A stretch of 64,000 nucleotides of DNA from RGIG5612 sp050944475 (GTDB taxonomy: Bacteria; Bacillota; Clostridia; Lachnospirales; Lachnospiraceae): contig JBMNRD010000008.1 in assembly GCA_050944475.1 (NCBI GenBank), positions 1-64,000 of the forward strand, read 5' to 3'. A program made the translations under genes and the position numbers. The notes under the pieces are model-generated. The model made no database searches, was not told where the DNA came from, and saw only the letters and a list, made by a program, of their open reading frames with translations. Numbering within the stretch: the stretch's first letter is position 1; each line of letters opens with the position of its first letter. Positions 42,747 to 51,479 of this stretch are shown one piece after another.

Positions 42747-43889
42747 ATGGGAGCATACACGATTGACAACATAGATGGCCGGGCAAAGGCCGCAACCTTC
42801 GAAACGGTGCATGGAACAATCAGGACACCGGTTTTTATGAATGTTGCCACCGTAGCCGCAATAAAGGGCGCCGTTTCCACCATGGATTTACGGGAGCTTG
42901 AGGCTCAGGTGATGCTTTGCAACGCATATCACCTTCATGTGCGTACAGGAGATGAGACCATAAAGAAGTTAGGCGGTCTGCACAGGTTTACAAACTGGGA
43001 CAGACCGATTCTCACCGACTGCGGGGGGTTTCAGGTATTTTCCCTTGCTTCCCTCAGGAAGATCAAGGAGGAGGGCGTTCTTTTCAGCTCACATATTGAC
43101 GGGAAAAAGATTTTCATGGGGCCGGAGGAGAGCATACGGATTCAGTCAAACCTGGGCTCAACGATTGCCATGGCCTTTGACGAATGCCCTTCCGGCATGG
43201 CGGAAAGAAGGTATGTACGGGAAAGTGTCGCAAGGACGGAAAGATGGCTGTTGAGAAGCAAGGCGGAGCTGGACAGGTTGAATGCGCTTGATGGGACTGT
43301 CAATCCCAATCAGTTGCTGTTCGGCATTAATCAGGGGGCCTGCTTTGAGGACATCAGAGTCGCGAATGCGGACTACATTTCAACCCTTGATTTGGACGGA
43401 TATGCGGTGGGCGGACTTGCGGTAGGGGAATCCCATGAGAAAATGTACAGGATTCTGGATGTGGTCGTACCGCACCTTCCGCAAAACAAGCCGACATACC
43501 TGATGGGGGTGGGCACTCCTGCAAATATCCTTGAGAGCATAGAGCGGGGAGTGGATTTCTTCGATTGTGTTTATCCCGCAAGAAACGGCCGGCACGGGCA
43601 CGTTTACACAAGCAAGGGCAAACTGAATATGTTCAATGCCCGTTATGAATTCGACATGAGGCCGATAGACGAGGAATGCGGCTGCCCGACCTGCAGAAAT
43701 TATTCGAGAGCATATATCAGGCACTTGATGAAGGCAAAAGAAATGCTCGGTATGCGGCTTTGTGTGACGCACAACCTGTTTTTCTATAATAATCTCGTGA
43801 AAAACGCAAGAAAAGCCGTTTTAGATAATAGTTTTAGCGAATATAAGAAAAAAGTACTTGATGGAATTGTACAAGGTGTTGTAGAATAA
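42747..43889 (+). CDS. tgt: tRNA-guanine transglycosylase
   Basis: 380 residues from ATG 42747, 48 bp after aspS; an in-frame GTG at 42705 has no ribosome site and adds 14 odd residues. TIM-barrel signatures: PILTDCGGFQVFSLASLRK (nucleophile region), DEC of FDECPSG, YAVGGLAVGE and DFFDCVYPARNGRHGHVY. The zinc site is CGCPTCRNYSRAYIRHL plus His. It puts preQ1 into the wobble position of GUN tRNAs on the queuosine pathway. queA is not in the window. The small CCGTCTCGGAGACGG hairpin upstream might separate it from aspS. Confidence 0.94.
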   Translation: MGAYTIDNIDGRAKAATFETVHGTIRTPVFMNVATVAAIKGAVSTMDLRELEAQVMLCNAYHLHVRTGDETIKKLGGLHRFTNWDRPILTDCGGFQVFSLASLRKIKEEGVLFSSHIDGKKIFMGPEESIRIQSNLGSTIAMAFDECPSGMAERRYVRESVARTERWLLRSKAELDRLNALDGTVNPNQLLFGINQGACFEDIRVANADYISTLDLDGYAVGGLAVGESHEKMYRILDVVVPHLPQNKPTYLMGVGTPANILESIERGVDFFDCVYPARNGRHGHVYTSKGKLNMFNARYEFDMRPIDEECGCPTCRNYSRAYIRHLMKAKEMLGMRLCVTHNLFFYNNLVKNARKAVLDNSFSEYKKKVLDGIVQGVVE

Positions 43890-43918
43890 AGAGACTTATT
43901 GTTTAGGAGGATGCTCTA

Positions 43919-44440
43919 ATGAATTTTATCAACAACTTACTGTTGTTCGGTAGCTGCCTGGGAAACGCTCCGGCCGAGGGCGGAGAAGCAAAGCCGACAC
44001 AGTGGTATGTAATCGTTATTTATGTGGTGATTTTCGCTGCTATCATCTATTTTATGATGATCAGACCGCAGAGAAAACAACGCAAGCAGCAGGAAGCAAC
44101 AATGTCCTCAATCGAGCCCGGCGACAGTGTTTTGACCACCAGCGGTTTTTACGGCACCATCGTTGCCGTAAATGCGGACACCATCATCGTTGAGTTCGGC
44201 AATAACAAGAACTGTCGCATCCCAATGAGCAAGCAGGCCATTTCACAGATTGAAAAGGCCAATGCGGCTTCATCATCCCCGTCGGCACCTGCTGTGCCGG
44301 AGAGCACCAACATCAGGAAGTTCTTCGGCAGGAAGAAAGCCCAGGAAGAGGCGGCTTTGGCAGAGGCGGAGGCGGCAGCGCAGGCAGAGGCGGCAGCGCA
44401 GACAGATACTAAGGCTGAGGATGATACATCCGCGGAATAG
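43919..44440 (+). CDS. yajC: Preprotein translocase subunit YajC with long acidic tail
   Basis: 173 residues; AGGAGG precedes the ATG. A short N-terminal region, one membrane helix (VIVIYVVIFAAIIYFMMI) followed by the YajC signature RPQRKQRKQQEATMSSIEPGDSVLTTSGFYGTIVAV. Normal YajC ends near residue 110; here about 60 more residues follow, dominated by Ala/Glu (AEAEAAAQAEAAAQ), a low-complexity tail. It assists SecDF at the membrane. It follows tgt, the conserved order. Confidence 0.92.
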   Translation: MNFINNLLLFGSCLGNAPAEGGEAKPTQWYVIVIYVVIFAAIIYFMMIRPQRKQRKQQEATMSSIEPGDSVLTTSGFYGTIVAVNADTIIVEFGNNKNCRIPMSKQAISQIEKANAASSSPSAPAVPESTNIRKFFGRKKAQEEAALAEAEAAAQAEAAAQTDTKAEDDTSAE

Positions 44441-44466
44441 GTATAGCTGACTGTTCTTTGTGAATT

Positions 44467-44499
44467 AAGGGGAAGCTGCAAGGCTTTCCCCTTTATTTT
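44467..44499 (+). terminator. Intrinsic terminator after yajC
   Basis: AAGGGGAAGC pairs with GCTTTCCCCTT (one bulged base) around TGCAAG, then TTATTTTATG. It ends the rel-to-yajC run. Confidence 0.8.
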
Positions 44500-44584
44500 A
44501 TGTTAATTCTTACAGTGGACATAAAGGGAGCTTGAGATTATACTTTTGACTTAAAAGATATTTGTATATTCCGCAATTATGCGA

Positions 44585-44655
44585 ATTTATACAAAACGCT
44601 AAATGTTCCGGAGACAGAAAGGATGACTTGTCCGAAAGGAGCCCGGATATTATCA
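44585..44655 (+). other. Possible structured leader of serC
   Basis: In the gap before serC, TCCGG near 44607 can pair with CCGGA near 44646, with GACA/TGTC pairing nested inside. I do not recognise a known riboswitch or T-box. It may be only a chance fold. Confidence 0.25.
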
Positions 44656-44666
44656 GGGAGAAAGAA

Positions 44667-45749
44667 ATGAACAGAGTATATAATTTTGCAGCCGGCCCGG
44701 CGACGCTGCCGGAGGAGGTACTTGAAGAGGCTGCGGAAGAAATGTTGGATTATCGGGGATGCGGCCTGGGAGTTATGGAAATGTCCCACAGAAGCGAGAA
44801 ATACGCAACAATCATAGGAGAGGCAAAGCAAGACCTGATTGACCTGCTGGGGATTCCTGAAAATTATGATGTGCTTTTTGTACAAGGCGGCGCTTCGCAG
44901 CAGTTTGCGGCAGTTCCTATGAACCTGATGAGGAACAAGGTCGCAGACTACATTGTTACCGGGGAATGGGCAAAGAAAGCCTTTGCTGAGGGCAGGATAT
45001 ACGGCGATGTCCGCAAGATTGCAAGCTCCGAGGATCGGGCGTTTTCATATATTCCGGATTGCTCTGACCTTGATGTGTCGGAAGATGCCGATTATCTGTA
45101 TATTTGCGAGAACAATACAATTTACGGAACGGAATTCTCACAGCTTCCAAACACGAAAGGCAAAGACCTTGTCGCCGATCAGAGTTCAATGTTTCTGTCC
45201 CGGCCATGTGATGTCTCCAAATACGGCCTGATATTTGCTGGGGCGCAGAAGAACATCGGCCCTGCGGGGGTAGTGGTTGTCATAATCAGGAGGGATCTTA
45301 TCCGTGAGGATGTGCTGGCAGGAACCCCAACTATGCTGAAATATAAAACACATGCTGATCACGACTCCCTTTATAATACTCCGCCGGCGTACAGCATTTA
45401 CATCTGCGGCAAGGTGTTTAAGTGGCTTAAGGCAATGGGCGGCCTTGAGATTATGCAGGAGAGAAATGAAAAGAAGGCGGCGCTGCTTTATGACTTCCTT
45501 GATCGGAGCAGGCTTTTTAAGGTAACGGCGGAGGCGGGCAGCCGCTCACTTATGAATGTGCCGTTTATTACCGGCTCAGATGAGCTTGATGCGAAATTCA
45601 TTGCCGAAGCCCGGACTGCCGGTCTGGTTCAGTTGAAGGGACACAGGACTGTTGGCGGAATGAGAGCGTCCATATATAATGCCATGCCCTACGAAGGCGT
45701 TCAGGCACTTGTAAATTTTATGGAGAAATTTGAAAAAGAAAATGAATAA
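44667..45749 (+). CDS. serC: Phosphoserine aminotransferase
   Basis: 360 residues from ATG 44667 (GGGAG upstream), beginning MNRVYNFAAGPATLPEEVL as SerC proteins do. Visible signatures are MEMSHRS, VLFVQGGASQQFAAVPMNL, ENNTIYGTEF and the pyridoxal-lysine region YGLIFAGAQKNIGPAGVVVVI. It converts 3-phosphohydroxypyruvate to phosphoserine using glutamate. It precedes serA by 50 bp, so two steps of serine synthesis are encoded together; serB is not visible. Confidence 0.95.
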   Translation: MNRVYNFAAGPATLPEEVLEEAAEEMLDYRGCGLGVMEMSHRSEKYATIIGEAKQDLIDLLGIPENYDVLFVQGGASQQFAAVPMNLMRNKVADYIVTGEWAKKAFAEGRIYGDVRKIASSEDRAFSYIPDCSDLDVSEDADYLYICENNTIYGTEFSQLPNTKGKDLVADQSSMFLSRPCDVSKYGLIFAGAQKNIGPAGVVVVIIRRDLIREDVLAGTPTMLKYKTHADHDSLYNTPPAYSIYICGKVFKWLKAMGGLEIMQERNEKKAALLYDFLDRSRLFKVTAEAGSRSLMNVPFITGSDELDAKFIAEARTAGLVQLKGHRTVGGMRASIYNAMPYEGVQALVNFMEKFEKENE

Positions 45750-45799
45750 AACAATTCTCTGCCTGCGGGCAGGGATTGACAATTTGAAAGAAAAAAGTC

Positions 45800-46966
45800 A
45801 TGTATACTTATAAATGTTTAAATCCCATAGCAGATATCGGACTGAAGAGATTCAGTGCTGATTACGAAAAGGTGGCTGAAGATGCCGCAGCGGATGTCAT
45901 TCTTGTAAGGAGTGCAGAGCTTCATGACATGGAATTCGGATCCGAGCTAAAGGCCATTGCCAGGGCAGGCGCCGGTGTCAATAATATCCCTTTGGAGCGC
46001 TGCGCAAAGGAAGGAATCGTTGTTTTCAACACTCCGGGCGCAAATGCGAATGCGGTCAAGGAGCTTTTTATCTTTGCCGCCATTGCAGGCTTAAGAGACA
46101 TAGTCGGGGGCATAAACTGGACGGCGTCTCTGGCAGACAATCCGGACATTGCCGCTCTGACCGAGAAGGAAAAGAAAAGGTTTACCGGGCATGAACTGAC
46201 GGGAAAGACCCTGGGAGTCATCGGGCTTGGCGCAATCGGTGCCAAGGTTGCCAATGTTTCCGTGGATTTGGGGATGAGGGTTGTAGGTTATGACGCATTC
46301 CTGAATGATGCCATGAAGGCTGCATTGAATCCGCAGGTTACAATAGTGGAGTCCAATGAAGAGGTAATTGCTGCCGCGGACATTGTCACAATCCACGTGC
46401 CCGCGCTTCCCTCTACGAAAGGGATGCTTGGAGAGAAATTGCTGAAAAGAGCAAAGGACGGTCTCGTTGTGATAAATCTTGCCAGAGACACGCTGATTGA
46501 TGCTGATGCCATGAGGTCAGCCTTGGAAAGCGGCAAGGTGGCAAAATACATATGCGACTTTCCCACAAAGGAAACGCAAGACCTTCCTAATACCGTTTTT
46601 ATTCCCCATCTGGGGGCCTCAACGGAGGAATCAGAGGATAATTGTGCAATTATGGCGGTTGTTCAGCTTCAGGATTTTCTTGAGAACGGAAATATCAAAA
46701 ATTCCGTGAATTACCCCGCAGTTGACCTGGGCAGGATAAAGGACGGAAGGATAACCGTCTGCCACCTTGCGGAGGTTGATATTACGGCGCTTGCAGATGT
46801 TATAAAGGGCGCGGGGCTTGTAATCACGGCTATGGCCGGCAGGGTTCGGGGAGATTTTGCTTATTCAATGTTCGATGTCGACAAGTTCGATGTCGACAAA
46901 GAACAAAGCGGTGTAAAAGGTGCACTCGAGGCTGTTACAGGCGTACTTAAGGTCAGGCTGCTGTAA
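45800..46966 (+). CDS. serA: D-3-phosphoglycerate dehydrogenase
   Basis: 388 residues, 2-hydroxyacid dehydrogenase fold. NAD motif GVIGLGAIGAKVANVSVDLGMRVVGYD near 140-165; catalytic Arg in INLARDTLIDADAM, Glu and the His of FIPHLGASTEESEDN near 270. A C-terminal ACT-like domain (RITVCHLAEVDITALADVIKGAGLVITAMAGRVRGDFAYSMFDV) may bind serine. A 15-bp tandem duplication at about 46876-46905 gives Phe-Asp-Val-Asp-Lys twice near the end. Start weakly supported by a ribosome site. Confidence 0.92.
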   Translation: MYTYKCLNPIADIGLKRFSADYEKVAEDAAADVILVRSAELHDMEFGSELKAIARAGAGVNNIPLERCAKEGIVVFNTPGANANAVKELFIFAAIAGLRDIVGGINWTASLADNPDIAALTEKEKKRFTGHELTGKTLGVIGLGAIGAKVANVSVDLGMRVVGYDAFLNDAMKAALNPQVTIVESNEEVIAAADIVTIHVPALPSTKGMLGEKLLKRAKDGLVVINLARDTLIDADAMRSALESGKVAKYICDFPTKETQDLPNTVFIPHLGASTEESEDNCAIMAVVQLQDFLENGNIKNSVNYPAVDLGRIKDGRITVCHLAEVDITALADVIKGAGLVITAMAGRVRGDFAYSMFDVDKFDVDKEQSGVKGALEAVTGVLKVRLL

Positions 46967-47041
46967 TCGAGACTGCGGCATGAAACAGAAAGGTGATTTT
47001 CATATATTAATTCAGAAAATGTTTTTGTGGACAGTGGCGGG

Positions 47042-47080
47042 AAGCAATCGGCAATATTTTATGGCGCTGGTTGCTTTTTT
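47042..47080 (+). terminator. Intrinsic terminator after serA
   Basis: AAGCAATC pairs with GGTTGCTT (one wobble) across a 19-base loop, followed by a T-run. It ends the serine operon. Confidence 0.75.
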
Positions 47081-47127
47081 ATGATATGATTAACCGGAAA
47101 TCTGAATGTCAAAAAGGAGATGTTATT

Positions 47128-47634
47128 GTGGCAAATGTGAAAACTTTTTCTTTTAAAACGCTTCCGGCCGACTGTGAAGAACTGACCAAGTGGCCGGGTT
47201 TCGATCTCGGCGACCCGTACTGTGTTGCCGCTATGGCTGTGGCCGCCCTGTGTATTTATCCGAGTGACAGGAATGCCGCGGTAGAAATGCTCAATCACCT
47301 GAAGGGACCGGAAAAGCTCAGTGAGTCCCAGAAACAGTTTATCCGTGACAGATTTATGGACGGGAAGGATTATGTTCCCCGGTCATATTTTGCCGGTGCG
47401 GTCCCCGGAAATGATTATCAGCCCGATCTTCCGTATACCATAAGCGTCTCTGACAATCCGTACAGTGACGAAAATGAAGGATACAAAAAGCTCTTTGTAA
47501 CCTCGGGCGGAGCGGATAGTCCGAGAGCAATCGTACTGAGATGCAAGCCTTCCACAGGGGAATGGTTTTTGTGGGAGTTTTCAGGCATATTGTCAGGGAT
47601 AAGAATCCCCGAAAGTTCAGACCCCTGGGCTTAA
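47128..47634 (+). CDS. Conserved-looking cytoplasmic protein of unknown function
   Basis: 168 residues from GTG 47128, chosen because AAAGGAG lies 8 bases upstream. No signal or membrane segment. The sequence has FSFKTLPADCEELTKWPGFDLGDPYCVAAMAVAALCIYPSDRN, then a helical stretch, then KLFVTSGGADSPRAIVLRCKPSTGEWFLWEFSGILSGIRIP. The overall form (Trp-rich, ends with Asp-Pro-Trp-Ala) recalls small DUF proteins common in Clostridia, but I cannot name it. A lipoprotein gene follows 23 bp later. Confidence 0.65.
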   Translation: MANVKTFSFKTLPADCEELTKWPGFDLGDPYCVAAMAVAALCIYPSDRNAAVEMLNHLKGPEKLSESQKQFIRDRFMDGKDYVPRSYFAGAVPGNDYQPDLPYTISVSDNPYSDENEGYKKLFVTSGGADSPRAIVLRCKPSTGEWFLWEFSGILSGIRIPESSDPWA

Positions 47635-47657
47635 ATCAAATTAGAGGAGGATTTATC

Positions 47658-49037
47658 ATGAAAAAGATTAAACCGGCTTTTTTTGCGATAATGATTGTGT
47701 TTGCCATGATGCTGAGCGGCTGTGACGATTTTGAAATAACAATTAACGTTACGGACAGCACTGCCGAGACAAAGGAGGACCTTACTTCTGCGGAAGATAT
47801 TACGGATACTTCGGAAGAGAATGACTCAGAGTCGGAAACTGTTGAAGAGGACGTTAAGAAATTAGAAGTTAAAGAGATAGAATATGAGATCAATGATGTC
47901 AACAATTTATACCAAAACGAGACGATTGAACAGGATCTTGTGATAACCGGGTATCAGAACATTACTATCAAAAGCAAGGGCTATGACGGACTGAAGCTTG
48001 CTCTTTACAAATACAATAATGTGATAACCGGCATGGAGGACGATTTTGTCCAGAGTTGTTCCCAGTCCTTTTTTGACATCAAATCCGAAAAGGAACTGGC
48101 GGAGCTGAGTGCTCCATATTTTATGGAGCACTGGGTAAGCATCGGAAGGGCAGACAGTGCTATGTTCAGCTATTTGGAGTTCTTCGATTGGCACTTATAT
48201 CCGGATAGCGATTTAAAAAGTACTTACGGAATAAATATTGACAGCCAAAGCGGCGAAGATTTACATATCAGAAAGGTCATTACCGACATGAACGGCCTGA
48301 AGCAGCTGGTTAAGAAAAAGCTTAAAGAACATAACGAGTTCAGAGATATCCTTTATGATGACTGGGAGCAGGTTGTTGATTCCATTTTTGGGGATTACGC
48401 ACATCCCAACTGGGTAGGCTATAAGGACGGAATTGATTTTTTCTTTACAGAATATTTGCTTTGTGATGAAGAGGATGCTCCGATATGTATTTGGGTAGGT
48501 GTGGAAGAGAACCCTGAACTTTTCAATTGCAAGTATTTTGAAGGGGGAACCGGTAACGATCCTGCGGACGAATCCAAGGAGTTGGTTATGCAAGAAATGC
48601 TTGATGCCGGAGCTGTTGCGGGAATAGCATATCTTGGTCATACAGAAGGCCCCATGGGAGACGGTCTTAGGGGGTACCTTATAAATACCGCTTATAAGGA
48701 CAAACTGCCTTTTGTTTTGGAGATAGATTACGATAGATATATAGGGGCAGACGGGGACGATTATTTCCAGCTGTTGTTCCTCACAGACAGGCTCGAGTCT
48801 GTTGCGGTAAATGTATACAATCACAGTACAAAAGCTACTGAGGATGTATTGTTCAAAAGCGAGGAACCGGAGCCCATTGTCATCAAATGCGACGCAAGCG
48901 GAAAAGGAAAGGGCGTGCAGGTATGCATTATGGATTCCGAAGGAATAGGAAGCGTATTTGTGATTTCCGTCAAAAACGGAAAAGTGTCAATCGATGCCGA
49001 AGGAAGGCCGGTTTACGATTACTCAATATATGAATAA
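47658..49037 (+). CDS. Lipoprotein of unknown function
   Basis: 459 residues from ATG 47658 (AGAGGAGG upstream); an in-frame extension further up lacks a ribosome site and overlaps the previous gene. Lipobox MLSGC near residue 22, then an acidic Thr/Ser/Glu linker (SAEDITDTSEENDSESETVEEDV). The rest is a mostly beta domain with FMEHWVSIGRADSAMFSYLEFFDWHLYP and KALIEEN-like helices, unknown family. Likely surface-exposed. The third large lipoprotein in the window with this linker style (others at 15988 and 23774). Confidence 0.7.
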   Translation: MKKIKPAFFAIMIVFAMMLSGCDDFEITINVTDSTAETKEDLTSAEDITDTSEENDSESETVEEDVKKLEVKEIEYEINDVNNLYQNETIEQDLVITGYQNITIKSKGYDGLKLALYKYNNVITGMEDDFVQSCSQSFFDIKSEKELAELSAPYFMEHWVSIGRADSAMFSYLEFFDWHLYPDSDLKSTYGINIDSQSGEDLHIRKVITDMNGLKQLVKKKLKEHNEFRDILYDDWEQVVDSIFGDYAHPNWVGYKDGIDFFFTEYLLCDEEDAPICIWVGVEENPELFNCKYFEGGTGNDPADESKELVMQEMLDAGAVAGIAYLGHTEGPMGDGLRGYLINTAYKDKLPFVLEIDYDRYIGADGDDYFQLLFLTDRLESVAVNVYNHSTKATEDVLFKSEEPEPIVIKCDASGKGKGVQVCIMDSEGIGSVFVISVKNGKVSIDAEGRPVYDYSIYE

Positions 49038-49059
49038 AAGCACTTTTGAAATGATTTTC

Positions 49060-49196
49060 TCCGGAGCGGGCGCAATAACGGGCTGACCGGAATAGTGCCC
49101 GCCTCCTTGGAGGAGTGCTGCGGGCATGGACACGAACTGCCGGGATTATGTTACGGGAAAGTGTCCGGGAGTGCCCTTTTTTTGAAACAACCGATT
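49060..49196 (+). other. Structured leader with terminator, upstream of flavin reductase operon
   Basis: Two large hairpins fill the gap. The first pairs GGAGCGGGC near 49062 with GCCCGCCTCC near 49108, with a bulged base. The second pairs GGGCA and GGACAC (about 49144-49155) with GTGTCC and TGCCC (about 49160-49185), followed by TTTTTTTG. This could be the terminator of the lipoprotein gene, or an attenuating leader of the flavin reductase gene whose GGAGG is at 49202. It matches none of the riboswitch families I know (SAM, FMN, THF, ZTP, glycine). Confidence 0.45.
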
Positions 49197-49212
49197 TTAA
49201 CGGAGGTATATT

Positions 49213-49770
49213 ATGAGACTTAATTTCGGATCAAGGGAATGGGTGTATCCGATGCCTGTTTTTATCATCGGAACATATGACGAGCAGGGAAGGGCAAACG
49301 CAATGAATGCCGCCTGGGGAGGCATTATCGGAGATCATGAAATCTGTCTTTGTCTGAGCAAAGGCCACAAGACAACGGCTAACATTCTTGCAAGTAAATC
49401 CTTCACGGTAAGCATCGGGACGGAGGATACAAAGGATGCCTGCGATTTTGTGGGAATCGTGTCTGCCAATTATCATGATGACAAGCTGGAAAGAGCCGGC
49501 TGGCATACGAGCAAGGCGCAGTTTGTGAACGCCCCTGTTATCGAAGAGCTTCCCATGACGCTCGAGTGTCAACTTATCAGTTATGATGAAAAAAACGGAC
49601 ACCTTTTCGGGAAAATAATAAATATATGTATTGACAAGTCCGTTTTGACCGACGGAAAGTTGGACGTTGCCAAGCTTAAGCCGATATCCTATGACCCGGT
49701 GCACTCCAAATATTATACACTGGGAGAACAGGTGGGACGAGCATTCAGTGACGGCAAAAAGTTGAGATAG
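49213..49770 (+). CDS. Flavin reductase family protein (FMN-binding split barrel)
   Basis: 185 residues; GGAGG precedes the ATG. Signature regions are PMPVFIIGTYDEQGRANAMNAAWGGIIGDHEICLCLSKGHKTTANIL and the FTVSIGTEDTKDACDFVG segment of the flavin-reductase-like/flavoredoxin family. It binds FMN and passes electrons in the cytoplasm; physiological partners vary. It heads a run of plus-strand genes (azlC, azlD, ECF S component, metY, nitroreductase) with short gaps. Confidence 0.88.
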   Translation: MRLNFGSREWVYPMPVFIIGTYDEQGRANAMNAAWGGIIGDHEICLCLSKGHKTTANILASKSFTVSIGTEDTKDACDFVGIVSANYHDDKLERAGWHTSKAQFVNAPVIEELPMTLECQLISYDEKNGHLFGKIINICIDKSVLTDGKLDVAKLKPISYDPVHSKYYTLGEQVGRAFSDGKKLR

Positions 49771-49783
49771 AAAGAAACACATA

Positions 49784-50539
49784 ATGTCAAAGGAAACAGC
49801 AGCAAGGATTCGTTATCCCATCAGAAACAGGGCTAACCGAACAGCTCTGAAACAGGGACTTAAAAGCGGAATCCCCATCGGCCTCGGGTATTTTGCAGTG
49901 GCATTTTCCTTGGGGATAGTGGCAAGAAATGCAGGGTTGAACGCAGTGCAAAGTACCGTTGTCAGCCTTTTTTGCAATGCATCCGCGGGTGAGTATGCCG
50001 GTTTTGCGGTAATAGCGGCGGCGGGGTCTTTTTTGGAAATGGCCCTGATTACTTTGATTGCGAATGCCAGATATCTATTGATGAGCAGCGCAATGAGCCA
50101 GCGCATCATTCCGGGAATTTCATTCGGACATCGCATGCTCATGGGGCTTTATGTCACCGATGAAATTTTCGGCGTGTCTATGTCAAGGCCGGGTTATTTG
50201 AATCCCTGGTTTACATATGGCTGCGCAATTATTGCATCCCCGCTTTGGGCACTGGGAACGGGATTGGGATGCATAGCCGGAGACATACTGCCTCTGAGGG
50301 TGGTCAGTGCGTTGAGTGTTGCATTGTTCGGAATGTTTCTTGCAACAATCATTCCCCCGGCAAAGAGTGACAAAATAATTGCATTGATTATTGTTATCTG
50401 CTTTGCGCTCAGCTCGGCTGCGGCATATATTCCGGGCATTTCATCTTTGCCGGAGGGAATCAGGATAATTATCCTGACTGTTGCCATTGCAGCCGCTGCG
50501 GCACTCCTTTTTCCAAGGAATGAGGAGGGCGAAGCGTGA
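49784..50539 (+). CDS. azlC: AzlC-family branched-chain amino acid exporter subunit
   Basis: 251 residues with about seven hydrophobic segments. GLKSGIPIGLGYFAVAFSLGIVARNAGLNAVQSTVVSLFCNASAGEYAGFAVI and the NARYLLMSSAMSQRI motif are characteristic. With AzlD it forms a branched-chain amino acid exporter. It ends in a 4-bp GTGA overlap with azlD. Ribosome site weak. Confidence 0.9.
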   Translation: MSKETAARIRYPIRNRANRTALKQGLKSGIPIGLGYFAVAFSLGIVARNAGLNAVQSTVVSLFCNASAGEYAGFAVIAAAGSFLEMALITLIANARYLLMSSAMSQRIIPGISFGHRMLMGLYVTDEIFGVSMSRPGYLNPWFTYGCAIIASPLWALGTGLGCIAGDILPLRVVSALSVALFGMFLATIIPPAKSDKIIALIIVICFALSSAAAYIPGISSLPEGIRIIILTVAIAAAAALLFPRNEEGEA

Positions 50540-50847
50540 GTCCGTACAGAACATTGATATACATTCTGATAATGATTGTGGTAACATACCTGTGTAAGGC
50601 ACTTCCGATTACGTTGATTCGCAGGCAGATAAAAAACAGGTTTATTAAGACTTTCCTGTACTATGTGCCTTATGTTACACTTGCGGTAATGACAGTGCCT
50701 GCCATAATTAACACGACCCAAAGCCCGATAGCCGGGGCAATCGCCTTGGGCGCGGGCATTATTTTGGCATGGGTTACCGGCAACCTGTTTATAGTCGCCG
50801 GGGCTTGTGCGGCAGCGGTTTTTGTGGCGGAACTTTTTTTGATTTGA
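50536..50847 (+). CDS. azlD: AzlD-family transporter subunit
   Basis: 103 residues starting at GTG 50536, overlapping the azlC stop (GTGA), so translation is coupled. Three membrane segments: LIYILIMIVVTYLCKALPITLI, YVPYVTLAVMTVPAI, then the long last one. A normal length for AzlD. Partner of AzlC in branched-chain amino acid export. Confidence 0.92.
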   Translation: MSPYRTLIYILIMIVVTYLCKALPITLIRRQIKNRFIKTFLYYVPYVTLAVMTVPAIINTTQSPIAGAIALGAGIILAWVTGNLFIVAGACAAAVFVAELFLI

Positions 50848-50891
50848 CAAGGTAAGCATGTCGGGGGAGCATCTTGCGGAAGGGAGAGCAC

Positions 50892-51479
50892 ATGAAGAAA
50901 ATGGCTGTAATTAATCTGTGTATATGTGCGGCAATGGTGGCACTGCATATTGTATTGGAGGTTTTCTGTACCGTCAGAATCGGCAATGATTTAAAGATCT
51001 CCTTCAGCACCCTGCCGTTTATTTTCACCGCCATGATGTGCGGACCGGTTGAGGGAATGTTGACGGCACTGACAGGTACATTGCTCAGCCAGATAATAAC
51101 TTACGGAATAACAATCACCACCCCCTTCTGGGTTCTTCCCGGGGTGGTTCAGGCTCTTGCGGCCGGACTTATTTACAAAGGCTTCGGGCGCAGGACAAAA
51201 TTAATTCCCGTCGGGGTAACCATTGCCGTCTCATGCTTCGTGCTGGTGATTTTCAACCTTTTTGCCAGTTATATGGACGGGGTAGTTATTTATAAATACT
51301 GGACAATCGAGGCATTGATTGCGGTAATTCCTTTCAGGCTCCTTGTCTATGTAGGAATTGTGATTGTTTATACCGCCGTGGCAATGCCGATTTACAAGGT
51401 AGTGCAGACAATATGTCCGGGAGATTTGAAACGCGGGAAACAGAATCGTGAAAGGAACATCGATGAGCAAGAGAATTGA
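50892..51479 (+). CDS. ECF transporter S component, FolT-like
   Basis: 195 residues from ATG 50892 (GGAAGGGAG upstream), six membrane helices. The start MKKMAVINLCICAAMVALHIVLE, followed by VRIGNDLKISFSTLPFIFTAMMCGPVEGMLTALTGTLLSQI, matches the S-component pattern, most like folate-specific FolT. It imports a vitamin with a shared EcfAAT module encoded elsewhere. The substrate is inference. Its end overlaps metY by 17 bp. Confidence 0.8.
   Translation: MKKMAVINLCICAAMVALHIVLEVFCTVRIGNDLKISFSTLPFIFTAMMCGPVEGMLTALTGTLLSQIITYGITITTPFWVLPGVVQALAAGLIYKGFGRRTKLIPVGVTIAVSCFVLVIFNLFASYMDGVVIYKYWTIEALIAVIPFRLLVYVGIVIVYTAVAMPIYKVVQTICPGDLKRGKQNRERNIDEQEN

Noticed and set aside
47541..47657. N-terminal extension of the lipoprotein at 47658
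   Set aside because: It overlaps the previous gene, has no ribosome site and would bury the signal peptide.
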